NCBI GenBank assembly: GCA_964383325.1
Contig: CAYLGY010000060.1
Span: forward strand, 1 to 15,692
Origin: CAYLGY01 sp964383325
GTDB taxonomy: Bacteria; Pseudomonadota; Alphaproteobacteria; Rhizobiales; Rhizobiaceae
DNA: 15,692 nucleotides
Direction of reading: 5' to 3'
Shown: positions 8,535-15,564 of the stretch, in pieces
How positions within the stretch are numbered: position 1 is the first letter of the stretch
Layout of the letters: each line of letters starts with the position of its first letter
The notes under the pieces: generated by a model
Told to the model about the DNA's origin: nothing
What the model saw: the letters and a program-made list of their open reading frames with translations, nothing else
The model's database searches: none
Program-made: the position numbers and the translations under genes

Positions 8535-8580
8535 CATGGCCTCTCCGGAAAGCGGGTTCCGCTTTCACAGCTCATGCTCC
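8535..8580. repeat. Palindromic intergenic element between purH and mmsA
   Basis: The core GAAAGCGG-GTT-CCGCTTTC (8548-8566) is a perfect 8-bp inverted repeat, flanked by CATGGCC on the left and GCTCATG on the right. This plan resembles dispersed palindromic repeats I recall from rhizobial intergenic regions, but family membership cannot be shown from one copy. It may also act as a 3'-end hairpin for purH, ending about 36 bases downstream of its stop; it lacks a T-run. Confidence 0.45.
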
Positions 8581-8601
8581 ATTCGCAGCCCCCGGTCGGG
8601 C

Positions 8602-10209
8602 CTAATGCCGGAAATGCCGCATGCCGGTGAAGGCCATGGCAATGCCATGCTCATCGGCGGCCGCAATCACTTCTTCGTCCCGCACCGAGCCACCCGGCTG
8701 GATCACCGCGGTTGCGCCGGCTTCGACGGCAGCGAGCAGGCCATCGGCAAACGGGAAGAACGCATCGGAAGCCACCACCGAGCCGATGGTTGCCGGGGCG
8801 CTGCCATTTGCCGCATCCTCTGCCTTGCGTGCAGCAATCCGGGAAGAGTCGAGCCGACTCATCTGGCCAGCGCCGATGCCGACCGTGGCGCCGTCCCTCG
8901 CATAGACGATCGCATTCGACTTTACATGCTTTGCTACCCGGAAGGCAAAGAGAAGATCTGCCAGCTCCGCCGCCGTCGGCGCGCGCTTCGTGACGATCCG
9001 CAGATCCTGCGCATCGATGCGGCCATTGTCCCGCGACTGCAGGAGAAAGCCGCCGGCGACGGATCTGAAATTCTCGCCAGGTGCGGCGGGGTCTGGCAGG
9101 GCGCCGGTGACGAGCAGCCTCAGATTCTTGCGCTCGGCGAAAATGGCCCGGGCCTCTTCGCTCGCCGATGGGGCGATGACGACCTCCGTGAAGATTTCCA
9201 CGATCGCGCGCGCTGCCTCGGCATCGAGCTCGCGATTGGCGGCGATGATCCCGCCGAAGGCTGACACGGGATCGCAGGCGAGGGCCCGCGAATAGGCCTC
9301 GGCAAGGCTCGGCGCCGTCGCGACGCCGCAGGGATTGGCATGCTTGACGATGACGATGGCCGCATGCTGCGCCGGATCGAACTCCGCCACCAGCTCGAAG
9401 GCTGCATCCGTATCGTTGATATTGTTGTAGGAAAGCTGCTTTCCCTGCACGATCTGCGCCGTCGCCGCCCCCGGCCGCGCATCGCCCGTGGCGTAGAAGG
9501 CCGCGGATTGATGCGGGTTCTCGCCATAGCGCATCGGCGCGCCAAGGCGGCCGGCGATGATCTTTCGCGGCGGCAGGTCCTCGCCGAGCTGCCCGGCGAA
9601 CCATCCGGCGATGGCCGAGTCATAGGAAGCGGTGCGCGCGAAGGCACGGGCGGCAAGCCGGCGGCGGAACGCGAAGCCGAGCGTGCCCGCCCCTTGCGCA
9701 AGGGCATCGAGCAGCTCGCCATAATCGGCCGGGTCCGTCACCACCGCCACATGCGCATGGTTCTTGGCGGCGGCGCGAATCATCGCCGGGCCGCCAATAT
9801 CGATCTTCTCGACCTGCTCCGCATCCGCGGCGCCATCGCGCAGCGCATCCTCGAAGGCGTAGAGATTGACGATCAGCAGGTCGATCGGCGCAATGCCATG
9901 CCGCTCCAGCGCCGCCACATGCGCCTCGACACTGCGATCGGCCAGCAGGCCGCCATGCACGGCCGGATGCAAGGTCTTTACGCGCCCGTCGAGCATCTCC
10001 GGATAGCCGGTCAGTTCCGAAACATCGCGCACCGTCAGCCCTGCATCGAGCAGCGCCCTCGCCGTGCCGCCGGTCGAGACGAGCTCGATGCCCCGGCCTG
10101 CCAGCGCCTTGGCCAGAGGCACGAGGCCCGTCTTGTCGGTCACCGAAAGAAGAGCCCTGCGAATCGTCACTCGATCGGGGACGGCTGAACCGGTTGCGAT
10201 TGCGCCCAT
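8602..10209 (-). CDS. purH: Bifunctional AICAR formyltransferase / IMP cyclohydrolase
   Basis: Catalyses the last two steps of de novo purine synthesis: formylation of AICAR with 10-formyl-tetrahydrofolate, then ring closure to IMP. The 535-residue product has the N-terminal cyclohydrolase (MGS-like) domain with RRALLSVTDKTG, STGGTARALLDAG and GRVKTLHPAVHGGLL (about 17-90), and the C-terminal transformylase with RYGENPHQ (227-234) and the catalytic KHANPCG (Lys289-His290). It ends in the characteristic FTGMRHFRH. The frame is open upstream through the preceding gene; I chose the ATG at 10209 since it gives the usual length and starts just before the first conserved block. Its ribosome site is weak (AGG, seven bases away). 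It lies 37 nt after the heparinase-like gene and is probably cotranscribed. Confidence 0.96.
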   Translation of the reverse strand: MGAIATGSAVPDRVTIRRALLSVTDKTGLVPLAKALAGRGIELVSTGGTARALLDAGLTVRDVSELTGYPEMLDGRVKTLHPAVHGGLLADRSVEAHVAALERHGIAPIDLLIVNLYAFEDALRDGAADAEQVEKIDIGGPAMIRAAAKNHAHVAVVTDPADYGELLDALAQGAGTLGFAFRRRLAARAFARTASYDSAIAGWFAGQLGEDLPPRKIIAGRLGAPMRYGENPHQSAAFYATGDARPGAATAQIVQGKQLSYNNINDTDAAFELVAEFDPAQHAAIVIVKHANPCGVATAPSLAEAYSRALACDPVSAFGGIIAANRELDAEAARAIVEIFTEVVIAPSASEEARAIFAERKNLRLLVTGALPDPAAPGENFRSVAGGFLLQSRDNGRIDAQDLRIVTKRAPTAAELADLLFAFRVAKHVKSNAIVYARDGATVGIGAGQMSRLDSSRIAARKAEDAANGSAPATIGSVVASDAFFPFADGLLAAVEAGATAVIQPGGSVRDEEVIAAADEHGIAMAFTGMRHFRH

Positions 10210-10246
10210 TGGAATGCCTGCATGCTGAAAAACCTGCTGCGCTGTA

Positions 10247-12007
10247 TCATGTCGAATTCGACGATGCCAGTTCTGCGTCCATTGGAGCAGGCTTCGTTTC
10301 GCGCTCCATGTGAACGCGGCTGAACTGCCAGGTGACGGCCGGCACCTCGCTTGCGGAAAACACGACGACGATCTGCGCCGATTTCTGCGGCCCGCCAATG
10401 CCGGCGAAGAACAGCGACTCCTCGATATGAAAATCGTCATGCGAGCAGGTGAAGATCCACATTTCCGGACCCTGGCCGCCGAGCACCAGTCGTTCCTGGT
10501 CGTCCCGGTACAGGCGGATCTCCGGATGCAGATGGAAGCGCAGGGCGACATGGCTACGCGTCCCGGGCTTGGGTGGCTTGCCGCCCGGCCGGCAGATCCG
10601 GTCGCGACCTTCGATCAGTCCGCCATCGCGCGAAAGCGCCATTTCCCGCACGTGCAGAAGCCCGAAGCGCGACAGATAGCCGTCATGCGTGGCGCGGAAG
10701 ATCTGGCGATCCTCATCGTCCAGCCGCTTGCAATCGACGCGCTTCGGCCCGGCGACGAGGGTCGTGCCGAGGATCTGCCCCGCGGTGGAGGCGGCGTTGA
10801 ACCGGCAGGACGAGCTGTCGTTCACCACTGCCGTCGAATGGGCGGCCGTCAGCCGGGCGAGCGAGCGGTAATCGTCGGGCCCGTAGCTGTCAATGCCGGA
10901 ATTGACGATGAATTGCTGGCGCCCGGACGACATCTCGAAGGACAGGCAGCCGGCATGGCTGTCGGCTGAAAGTTCCAGCGGCGGCGGCGGTCCGGTGTCG
11001 GCGATCACCGTCGTGCCACCGGCCGACATGCGCTGGTAGCCCGAATGACGCGCATCGAGCAGCGGCGCGCCCACCGTATCATCATGGCGCAGGATCGCGG
11101 CGACCCGGTCGGCGATGGTGGCGCCCATGCCGTTGAAATGCGCCAGCCCGCCATCCTCGTGGCGGAAGAAGCGCAATGCCGGCAGCATGCGCTCCACCGC
11201 ATCGATCAGCGCTTGCGGCGGCGTGATGCCCTGCCCCGCATAGGTCTGGCGCAGCGGCAGGAGATCGGCGAGCAGTTCGAGCACCGCGCGCGGGTTGCGG
11301 GAGACGTGACCGCCATCGGGAAGGATCTGCCGCTCCAGTTCCAGCGCAAGATTGCGGGCCGCGGCCTTGCGGTTGGCCGGCGTCGTCGGCAAGGAGAGCG
11401 CCGCGAAGGCCAGTGCGATGCGGGCGCGCAGGCGCTCCTCGCCATTGGGCATCGCCGCGGTGACGGATCGCAGCAACCGGATCTGGAAAGCCAGCGATTT
11501 CAGGAAGCTGCGATAGAACTGATATTCGCAATTGTGCAGGACAATGGTCGAATGCTGCAGCCAGGCGATGATCCGCCGCGACAGGACATCGGGTTCCCAG
11601 GCAATGCCGGAGGCCCGCCGCCCGTGGGTGGCGATCCAGTCCGCAACAAGGGCGCGCGCATTGGCGGCGGCAAGCTCGTTGCCGGCCTCGCGCATATGGC
11701 GCAGCCAGCGAAAGCTGTGCACGGATTTGCGCCAGCCGCGATGATGCACCTGGACGGCAAAGGGCGAAGCCCCGCCCGTGTCGACGAAATGGCCGGCAAA
11801 CGCATAGCGCCCGCCATAGATCGCCGTCGCCACCTCGCGATCCGCAAGGCGCAGGTCCGGCGGCGCGACCAGGATGCGCTCCGGCGTCCGGCCGACATGG
11901 CGCCAGAAGAAGGCAGGCGCCAATCTGATCCGCCTGAGGATGCGGCGGCCGAAAATCTGTGCCACCAGCATCCACACACGTGGCGATTCCGCTGCCGCTC
12001 CCGCCAA
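10247..12007 (-). CDS. Heparinase II/III-like protein
   Basis: A 586-residue protein resembling the heparinase II/III-like family of polysaccharide lyases and homologues. The N-terminal half looks largely helical, as expected for the alpha-toroid (segments such as WLRHMREAG and DGGHVSRNPRAVLELLADLLPLR). The C-terminal half has the family's beta-sandwich features: HSGYQRMSAGGTTVIADTGPPPP, the block around SLARLTAAHSTAVVNDSSSCR, and FHLHPEIRLYRD. I see no signal peptide, so export and a lyase role are both uncertain; the true substrate of such alphaproteobacterial proteins is not established. The start is TTG at 12007, with AGGAGG nine bases upstream; the next Met is residue 13. It sits between rsmB (91 nt away) and purH (37 nt away), an order I recall as recurrent in Alphaproteobacteria. 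Confidence 0.85.
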   Translation of the reverse strand: MAGAAAESPRVWMLVAQIFGRRILRRIRLAPAFFWRHVGRTPERILVAPPDLRLADREVATAIYGGRYAFAGHFVDTGGASPFAVQVHHRGWRKSVHSFRWLRHMREAGNELAAANARALVADWIATHGRRASGIAWEPDVLSRRIIAWLQHSTIVLHNCEYQFYRSFLKSLAFQIRLLRSVTAAMPNGEERLRARIALAFAALSLPTTPANRKAAARNLALELERQILPDGGHVSRNPRAVLELLADLLPLRQTYAGQGITPPQALIDAVERMLPALRFFRHEDGGLAHFNGMGATIADRVAAILRHDDTVGAPLLDARHSGYQRMSAGGTTVIADTGPPPPLELSADSHAGCLSFEMSSGRQQFIVNSGIDSYGPDDYRSLARLTAAHSTAVVNDSSSCRFNAASTAGQILGTTLVAGPKRVDCKRLDDEDRQIFRATHDGYLSRFGLLHVREMALSRDGGLIEGRDRICRPGGKPPKPGTRSHVALRFHLHPEIRLYRDDQERLVLGGQGPEMWIFTCSHDDFHIEESLFFAGIGGPQKSAQIVVVFSASEVPAVTWQFSRVHMERETKPAPMDAELASSNST

Positions 12008-12016
12008 GCTACAAGA

Positions 12017-12022
12017 CCTCCT
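12017..12022 (-). promoter_or_regulatory. Ribosome binding site that decides a TTG start
   Basis: AGGAGG on the minus strand, nine bases before TTG at 12007. It is the best ribosome binding site near the heparinase-like gene and supports the TTG start over the internal ATG 12 codons later. Confidence 0.7.
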
Positions 12023-12028
12023 GCCTGC

Positions 12029-12060
12029 GAATCAGATTCATCCGCAACATCGCCTGATTC
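12029..12060 (-). other. Inverted repeat in the rsmB to heparinase-like gap
   Basis: GAATCAG-N18-CTGATTC is a perfect 7-bp inverted repeat just upstream of the AGGAGG of the heparinase-like gene. As RNA it could form a hairpin beside the ribosome site. No function can be assigned. Confidence 0.3.
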
Positions 12061-12098
12061 GACCGTAGCTGCAAAAGCGGGCCGGATCGCCTCTCCTG

Positions 12099-13424
12099 TC
12101 AAGCAATACGGCGAAAACGCGCGGCAAAAAACCCGTCCATTCCGGAGTTCCCCGCCTCCTCATGCGCGAGGTCGTCCGGAAGGGTCCGCAAATATCCCTC
12201 CCCGGTGACGAATGGCCCGACGCCGCCAAATTCATCGGGCGCGATCGGCAAGAGACGCGCCTGGGCCGATTCCTGCGCCATTCGGGCAGCCAGCGCCTCG
12301 CCTTCGGCCGGGTCGAGCGAGCAATTGGAAAAGACGAGCACGCCTCCCGGCCGCAGCAATTGCAGCGCCCGTTGCAGCATCCGCCACTGCAATGCCGCGA
12401 GCCGGTCCACATCCTCCGCTGTCTTGGTCCAGGCAATGTCCGGATGACGCCGGATCGTGCCGGTCGAGGAACAGGGCGCATCGAGCAGCACGGCATCGAA
12501 AGGCGCATCCGGCGCGAATTCGAACAGGTCCGCCTGCACAAGCCGCGCATGGAGGCCGAGCCGTTCGAGATTGGCCGCGAGCCGCTTCATCCGGCTGGCG
12601 GAAAGCTCGATCGCGGTCACTTCGGCCCCGGTAAGCGCAAGCTGGGCCGTCTTGCCGCCCGGCGCGGCGCAAAGATCGGCGACGCGCGCGCCGCGCAAAT
12701 CCGGAAACAGGCGCGCCGGGAGCGCCGAAGCGGCATCCTGCACCCACCATTCACCCTCGCGGTAGCCCGGCAATTCCGGGATCGGCGCGGCGGGAAGCGC
12801 CACCCTCACGCTCCCCGTCGGCAGGACGAACCCGCCAAGCCTTTCGGCCCAGGCCTCCGGCCGGGACTTGACGGTGAAATCGACCGGCGCCCGGCAAAGA
12901 TGGGCAGCGGCGATCGCCTGCGTGCGCGCGCGCCCATGGGCGTCGACCAGCCGCTGCTCCAGCCAGGGCGGCATCTCGCTTGCGGATCGAATGACATCGC
13001 GCAGCCGGTCCGGCGGCCAGCGCAGGATGGCGCGCAGCACCGCATTGGCAAGTTTCGCGAACCGGCGCGTGCGCGGATCGCGCCCGGCATGCTCGACGGC
13101 GAGGTCAACGGCTGCCCGCGCCGGCACATCGAGGAAGAGCATCTGCGCCAGCGCGACATGCAGGATATGCCCCAAGGCATGGGCATTGGGCGGCAAAGGA
13201 CGATCGAGCTGTTCCGCGATCAGCGTCCCGATGGCCACCCGATGGCGCAACGCCACCATGAGGATCGCCCGGACGAGCGCTCGATCCTGCGCAGAGAGCG
13301 CGAGAAAATGCGCGTTTCCGCCCTTCTCGTCGGTCAGCCCGTCCGCTGGGACCTTCCGCTCGACCACCGCCGCGAGCAGGCGCGCCGCCACCTGGCGCGC
13401 GGCAAGGCCGGGTCGGTCGCTCAA
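12099..13424 (-). CDS. rsmB: 16S rRNA (cytosine-C5) methyltransferase, RsmB/Sun family
   Basis: SAM-dependent methyltransferase; E. coli RsmB makes m5C967 in 16S rRNA. The 441-residue product has an N-terminal NusB-like RNA-binding domain (about 8-140, with LSAQDRALVRAILMVALRH and FAKLANAVLRAIL) and a Rossmann methyltransferase domain. That domain shows motif I DLCAAPGGKT (about 250-259), motif IV DAPCSSTGTIRRHPD (Cys318) and motif VI FSNCSLDPAEGE with catalytic Cys368; the usual T before CS in motif VI is N here. The open frame extends upstream without family similarity. I chose TTG at 13424 because it lies just before the NusB-like domain, gives normal length and overlaps the htpX stop (TTGA), implying coupling. 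No good ribosome site is visible, so the start is uncertain by some codons. Confidence 0.92.
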   Translation of the reverse strand: MSDRPGLAARQVAARLLAAVVERKVPADGLTDEKGGNAHFLALSAQDRALVRAILMVALRHRVAIGTLIAEQLDRPLPPNAHALGHILHVALAQMLFLDVPARAAVDLAVEHAGRDPRTRRFAKLANAVLRAILRWPPDRLRDVIRSASEMPPWLEQRLVDAHGRARTQAIAAAHLCRAPVDFTVKSRPEAWAERLGGFVLPTGSVRVALPAAPIPELPGYREGEWWVQDAASALPARLFPDLRGARVADLCAAPGGKTAQLALTGAEVTAIELSASRMKRLAANLERLGLHARLVQADLFEFAPDAPFDAVLLDAPCSSTGTIRRHPDIAWTKTAEDVDRLAALQWRMLQRALQLLRPGGVLVFSNCSLDPAEGEALAARMAQESAQARLLPIAPDEFGGVGPFVTGEGYLRTLPDDLAHEEAGNSGMDGFFAARFRRIA

Positions 13425-14347
13425 CCCCAGGGCCCGCGCATGGAGCCGCGACCGGCGCGCGGCACCGATGCCCGCCGCGGGGCGGATGCCGGCGAAAACC
13501 CACCCGAGGCCGCCATCTCCATCAGCGCCGCGATGCGGTTTTCGGTATCGGGATGGGTGGAGAACAGATTGTCCATCCGCTCGCCGGAAAGCGGGTTGAC
13601 GATGAAGAGATGCGCGGTCGCAGGATTGCGCTCGGCATCCTCGTTGCGGATCCGGCTGGCGCCGCGCGCGATCTTCGCAAGGGCCGATGCAAGCCATTCC
13701 GGCTGGCCGCAGATTTCCGCCCCGCGCCGGTCGGCCGCATATTCGCGCGTGCGGCTGATGGCCATCTGCACGAGCATGGCGGCGAGCGGGGCGACAAGGA
13801 CCGCGACGAGCACGCCGATCATGCCGAGCGGATTGTTGTTGTTGTCGCGGCTGCCGCCGAAGAACAGGGCGAAATTGCCCAGCATCGAGATGGCGCCGGC
13901 AATCGTCGCCGTCACCGTCATGATGAGCGTATCGCGATTCTGCACATGGGCAAGCTCATGGGCCATGACGCCGGCAACTTCTTCCGGCGTCAGCGCCTCC
14001 AGCAGGCCCGTCGTCGCCGCCACCGCGGCATTCTGCGGGTTGCGCCCGGTGGCAAAGGCGTTGGGCTGCGGGTTCCGGATGATGTAGACCTTCGGCATCG
14101 GCAGGGCGGCGCGCTCGGCGAGCGTGCGCACGATACGGTAGAATTCCGGCGCGCTGCGCTCGTCGACCTCGACGGCATGGTGCATTCGCAGCACCATCTT
14201 GTCGGCGTTCCAGTAGCTGAACAGATTCATGCCGGCGGCGATGGCCAGGGCAATCAGCATGCCGCCCGAACCGCCGATCAGATAGCCGACGCCCATGAAC
14301 AGCGCGGTCATGAACGCCAGCAGCATGGCAGTGCGAATCCGATTCAT
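13421..14347 (-). CDS. htpX: Membrane zinc metalloprotease HtpX (M48)
   Basis: Inner-membrane protease that degrades misfolded or damaged membrane proteins. The 308-residue product has two N-terminal membrane segments (about 7-24 and 29-46), the catalytic HELAH at 130-134 (HExxH), two further hydrophobic segments (about 143-163 and 175-198) and the downstream zinc-ligand region SRTREYAADRRGAE (Glu202). The tail is Ala/Arg/Gly-rich and ends RGPWG, a C-terminus I recall from alphaproteobacterial HtpX. The start ATG at 14347 has AAGGACGGAG upstream. It is the first gene of an apparent htpX-rsmB-heparinase-like-purH run and divergent from the DUF1674 gene. A possible heat-shock-type promoter lies upstream. 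Confidence 0.96.
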   Translation of the reverse strand: MNRIRTAMLLAFMTALFMGVGYLIGGSGGMLIALAIAAGMNLFSYWNADKMVLRMHHAVEVDERSAPEFYRIVRTLAERAALPMPKVYIIRNPQPNAFATGRNPQNAAVAATTGLLEALTPEEVAGVMAHELAHVQNRDTLIMTVTATIAGAISMLGNFALFFGGSRDNNNNPLGMIGVLVAVLVAPLAAMLVQMAISRTREYAADRRGAEICGQPEWLASALAKIARGASRIRNEDAERNPATAHLFIVNPLSGERMDNLFSTHPDTENRIAALMEMAASGGFSPASAPRRASVPRAGRGSMRGPWG

Positions 14348-14403
14348 CCGGTACTCCGTCCTTTCCCGCCGGTGCGATTAGCAAGTGGTTGTTCCAATTG
14401 TCC

Positions 14404-14435
14404 ATATGGTGGTATCGCTCTGGCACGGTTTCAAT
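14404..14435 (-). promoter_or_regulatory. Possible heat-shock-type (sigma-32-like) promoter for htpX
   Basis: On the minus strand ATTGAAA (14435-14429), a 17-bp spacer and CACCATAT (14411-14404) resemble the sigma-32 elements CTTGAAA and CCCCATNT. It would start a transcript about 50 nt before the htpX ATG. htpX is a heat-shock gene in E. coli, which makes this sensible, but the -35 lacks the initial C and the spacer is long for E. coli. The 102-bp gap must also carry the promoter of the divergent gene, which I could not place. Confidence 0.3.
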
Positions 14436-14449
14436 GCGGAGCAGGCAGG

Positions 14450-14659
14450 ATGACGAAGGAAAACGACGACAAGGCTCATCAGGCACGCAAGGCGCGCGTG
14501 GCGGCCGCAGCGCAGCGGGCGCTGGCCGAGGCGCAGGCCCGGCGGCAGGAAATCGACGCCAGGATCGCGGCGATGCCGGAGGAAAAAGGCGCCCGTCGCA
14601 AGATCGAACCGGTCCGCTATGGCGACTGGGAACTGAAGGGAATCGCGACGGACTTTTAA
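14450..14659 (+). CDS. DUF1674 protein, SDHAF4-like succinate dehydrogenase assembly factor
   Basis: A 69-residue protein whose C-terminus (EPVRYGDWELKGIATDF) is the signature of DUF1674, the family of mitochondrial SDHAF4, which helps flavinate and protect the SdhA subunit before complex II assembly. The N-terminal two thirds are charged and alanine-rich, probably helical or disordered (ARKARVAAAAQRALAEAQARR). Length fits bacterial members. The ATG at 14450 is chosen for GGAG with AGG just upstream and normal size. It is the only intact plus-strand gene here, divergent from htpX; I recall this pairing from other Alphaproteobacteria. A bacterial role in succinate dehydrogenase assembly is inferred from the family, not shown here. 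Confidence 0.88.
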   Translation: MTKENDDKAHQARKARVAAAAQRALAEAQARRQEIDARIAAMPEEKGARRKIEPVRYGDWELKGIATDF

Positions 14660-14789
14660 ACACGGTGAAATGAAGAACCGTCAATGACCAATCGGGGCGC
14701 GACAAGGCCGACTCCCTTTCCCGTTTCCGGTCGCTCAAATCGCCGACAATGCTACCCTGATCCATCATCCCTAGAAGGATGACCCGCGA
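14660..14789. other. Convergent intergenic region with a small hairpin
   Basis: Between the DUF1674 gene and the convergent exporter pseudogene there is no gene. TCATCC-CTAGAA-GGATGA at 14765-14782 is a perfect 6-bp inverted repeat, eight bases beyond the exporter stop, and may be a weak 3' hairpin; no T-run accompanies it on either strand. ACGGT and ACCGT at about 14663-14682 could form another weak stem. Confidence 0.4.
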
Positions 14790-15396
14790 TCAGATCAGCC
14801 CAATCAACAGCTTGGCAGCCAGCGCGGCCATCACGAAGCCAATTACCAGTTCGAGCCGGCGCCAGGACTCTGGCCGGGCGAAGAAAGGCGCCAGAAACCG
14901 TGCTCCGAGCCCGAGAGAAAAGAAAAACCACGAAGGATGCCCCCACCGCCCCCAATCCGAATGTGAATCGCTCGTCAGCATAACGGATGGAGACGGAACC
15001 CAGCAGGACGACCGTATCTAGATAGACATGCGGGTTGAGCCATGTGAAGGCCAGGCAGGCAGCGATCGTGCTCGACAGGCTGGCGATCTTGGCCTGTGAA
15101 GGACTCAGGACAGAGCACTCCGTCAATGCGGATCGAAAGCTCCTGCCGGCATAACCCATCAGAAAGAGCGCACCGGCCAGCGTCAACGCAAGCTCCAGCC
15201 CCGGAAGGCTGCTGACCATTACGTCAAAACCCGCTATTCCCGCGGTGACGAGAAGCGCGTCAGATGCAGCGCAAGTCAAGCAGACAGCGAACACATGTTG
15301 CCGCTGCAAGCCCTGGCGCAGCACAAACGCATTCTGCGCCCCGATCACAGCAATCAGGCTGAGCCCCAGAAGAAATCCTGGAAGAAACGCATTCAT
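14790..15396 (-). pseudogene. LysE/ArgO-family amino acid exporter, frameshifted
   Basis: The family exports basic amino acids such as arginine or lysine across the inner membrane. From ATG 15396 (GGAGG nine bases upstream) the frame reads the family landmarks GAQNAFVLRQGL (19-30), LFLMGYAGRSFRSAL and FTWLNPHVYLDTVVLLGS (117-134), then after GASFV at about residue 156 turns into an arginine-rich sequence. The expected C-terminus (FFFSLGLGARFLAPFF...AALAAKLLIGLI) continues in another frame to the stop at 14790. Removing one G near 14929-14930 restores FVFFFSLGLGARFL and a product of about 202 residues, the family norm. Either a real pseudogene or an assembly/sequencing error next to a run of A/T. 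Without repair, the frame ends at 14752 with 214 residues. Confidence 0.85.
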
Positions 15397-15434
15397 GTTG
15401 CGATGCCTCCATCGCTTGATCTCCTGCCAGAACG

Positions 15435-15448
15435 AATATTCAAATATT
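15435..15448. promoter_or_regulatory. AATATT-CA-AATATT element upstream of the exporter
   Basis: Two copies of the self-palindrome AATATT flank a CA, 39-52 bases before the exporter start. LysR-type regulators of this exporter family bind AT-rich dyads near the promoter, so this is a candidate operator; the assignment rests on position and symmetry alone. Confidence 0.3.
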
Positions 15449-15537
15449 TTTCTTTGTGCACGCTCTTATATCTTTCGACCGTCATCAGACGACGATGGCA
15501 CTCATCAAAATGCTCAACAGGTATGGATGGAAACAGG

Positions 15538-15564
15538 TGATGCATCAAATGATATGAATCATTT
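15538..15564. repeat. Twin palindromes built from TGAT/ATCA half-sites
   Basis: TGATGCATCA (15538-15547) is a perfect 10-bp palindrome, directly followed by AAATGAT-ATGA-ATCATTT (15547-15564), a perfect 7-bp inverted repeat with a 4-base centre. Two adjoining symmetric sites suggest regulator binding or a cruciform; no adjacent regulator gene is visible. Confidence 0.4.

Noticed and set aside
6897..8630. Long open frame on the plus strand opposite mmsA
   Set aside because: It has no family resemblance and mirrors the codon pattern of mmsA, which is full length with all catalytic motifs; such shadows are common in high-GC DNA.
12009..12050. 13-codon frame (MLRMNLIRRQEVL) ending one base before the heparinase-like TTG start
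   Set aside because: Its own ribosome site is weak and its end merely runs over the AGGAGG used by the next gene; coincidence is likelier than a leader peptide.
12162..14087. Very long plus-strand open frame opposite rsmB and htpX
   Set aside because: Arg/Pro/Gly-rich composition without domains; rsmB and htpX on the other strand are clearly genuine.
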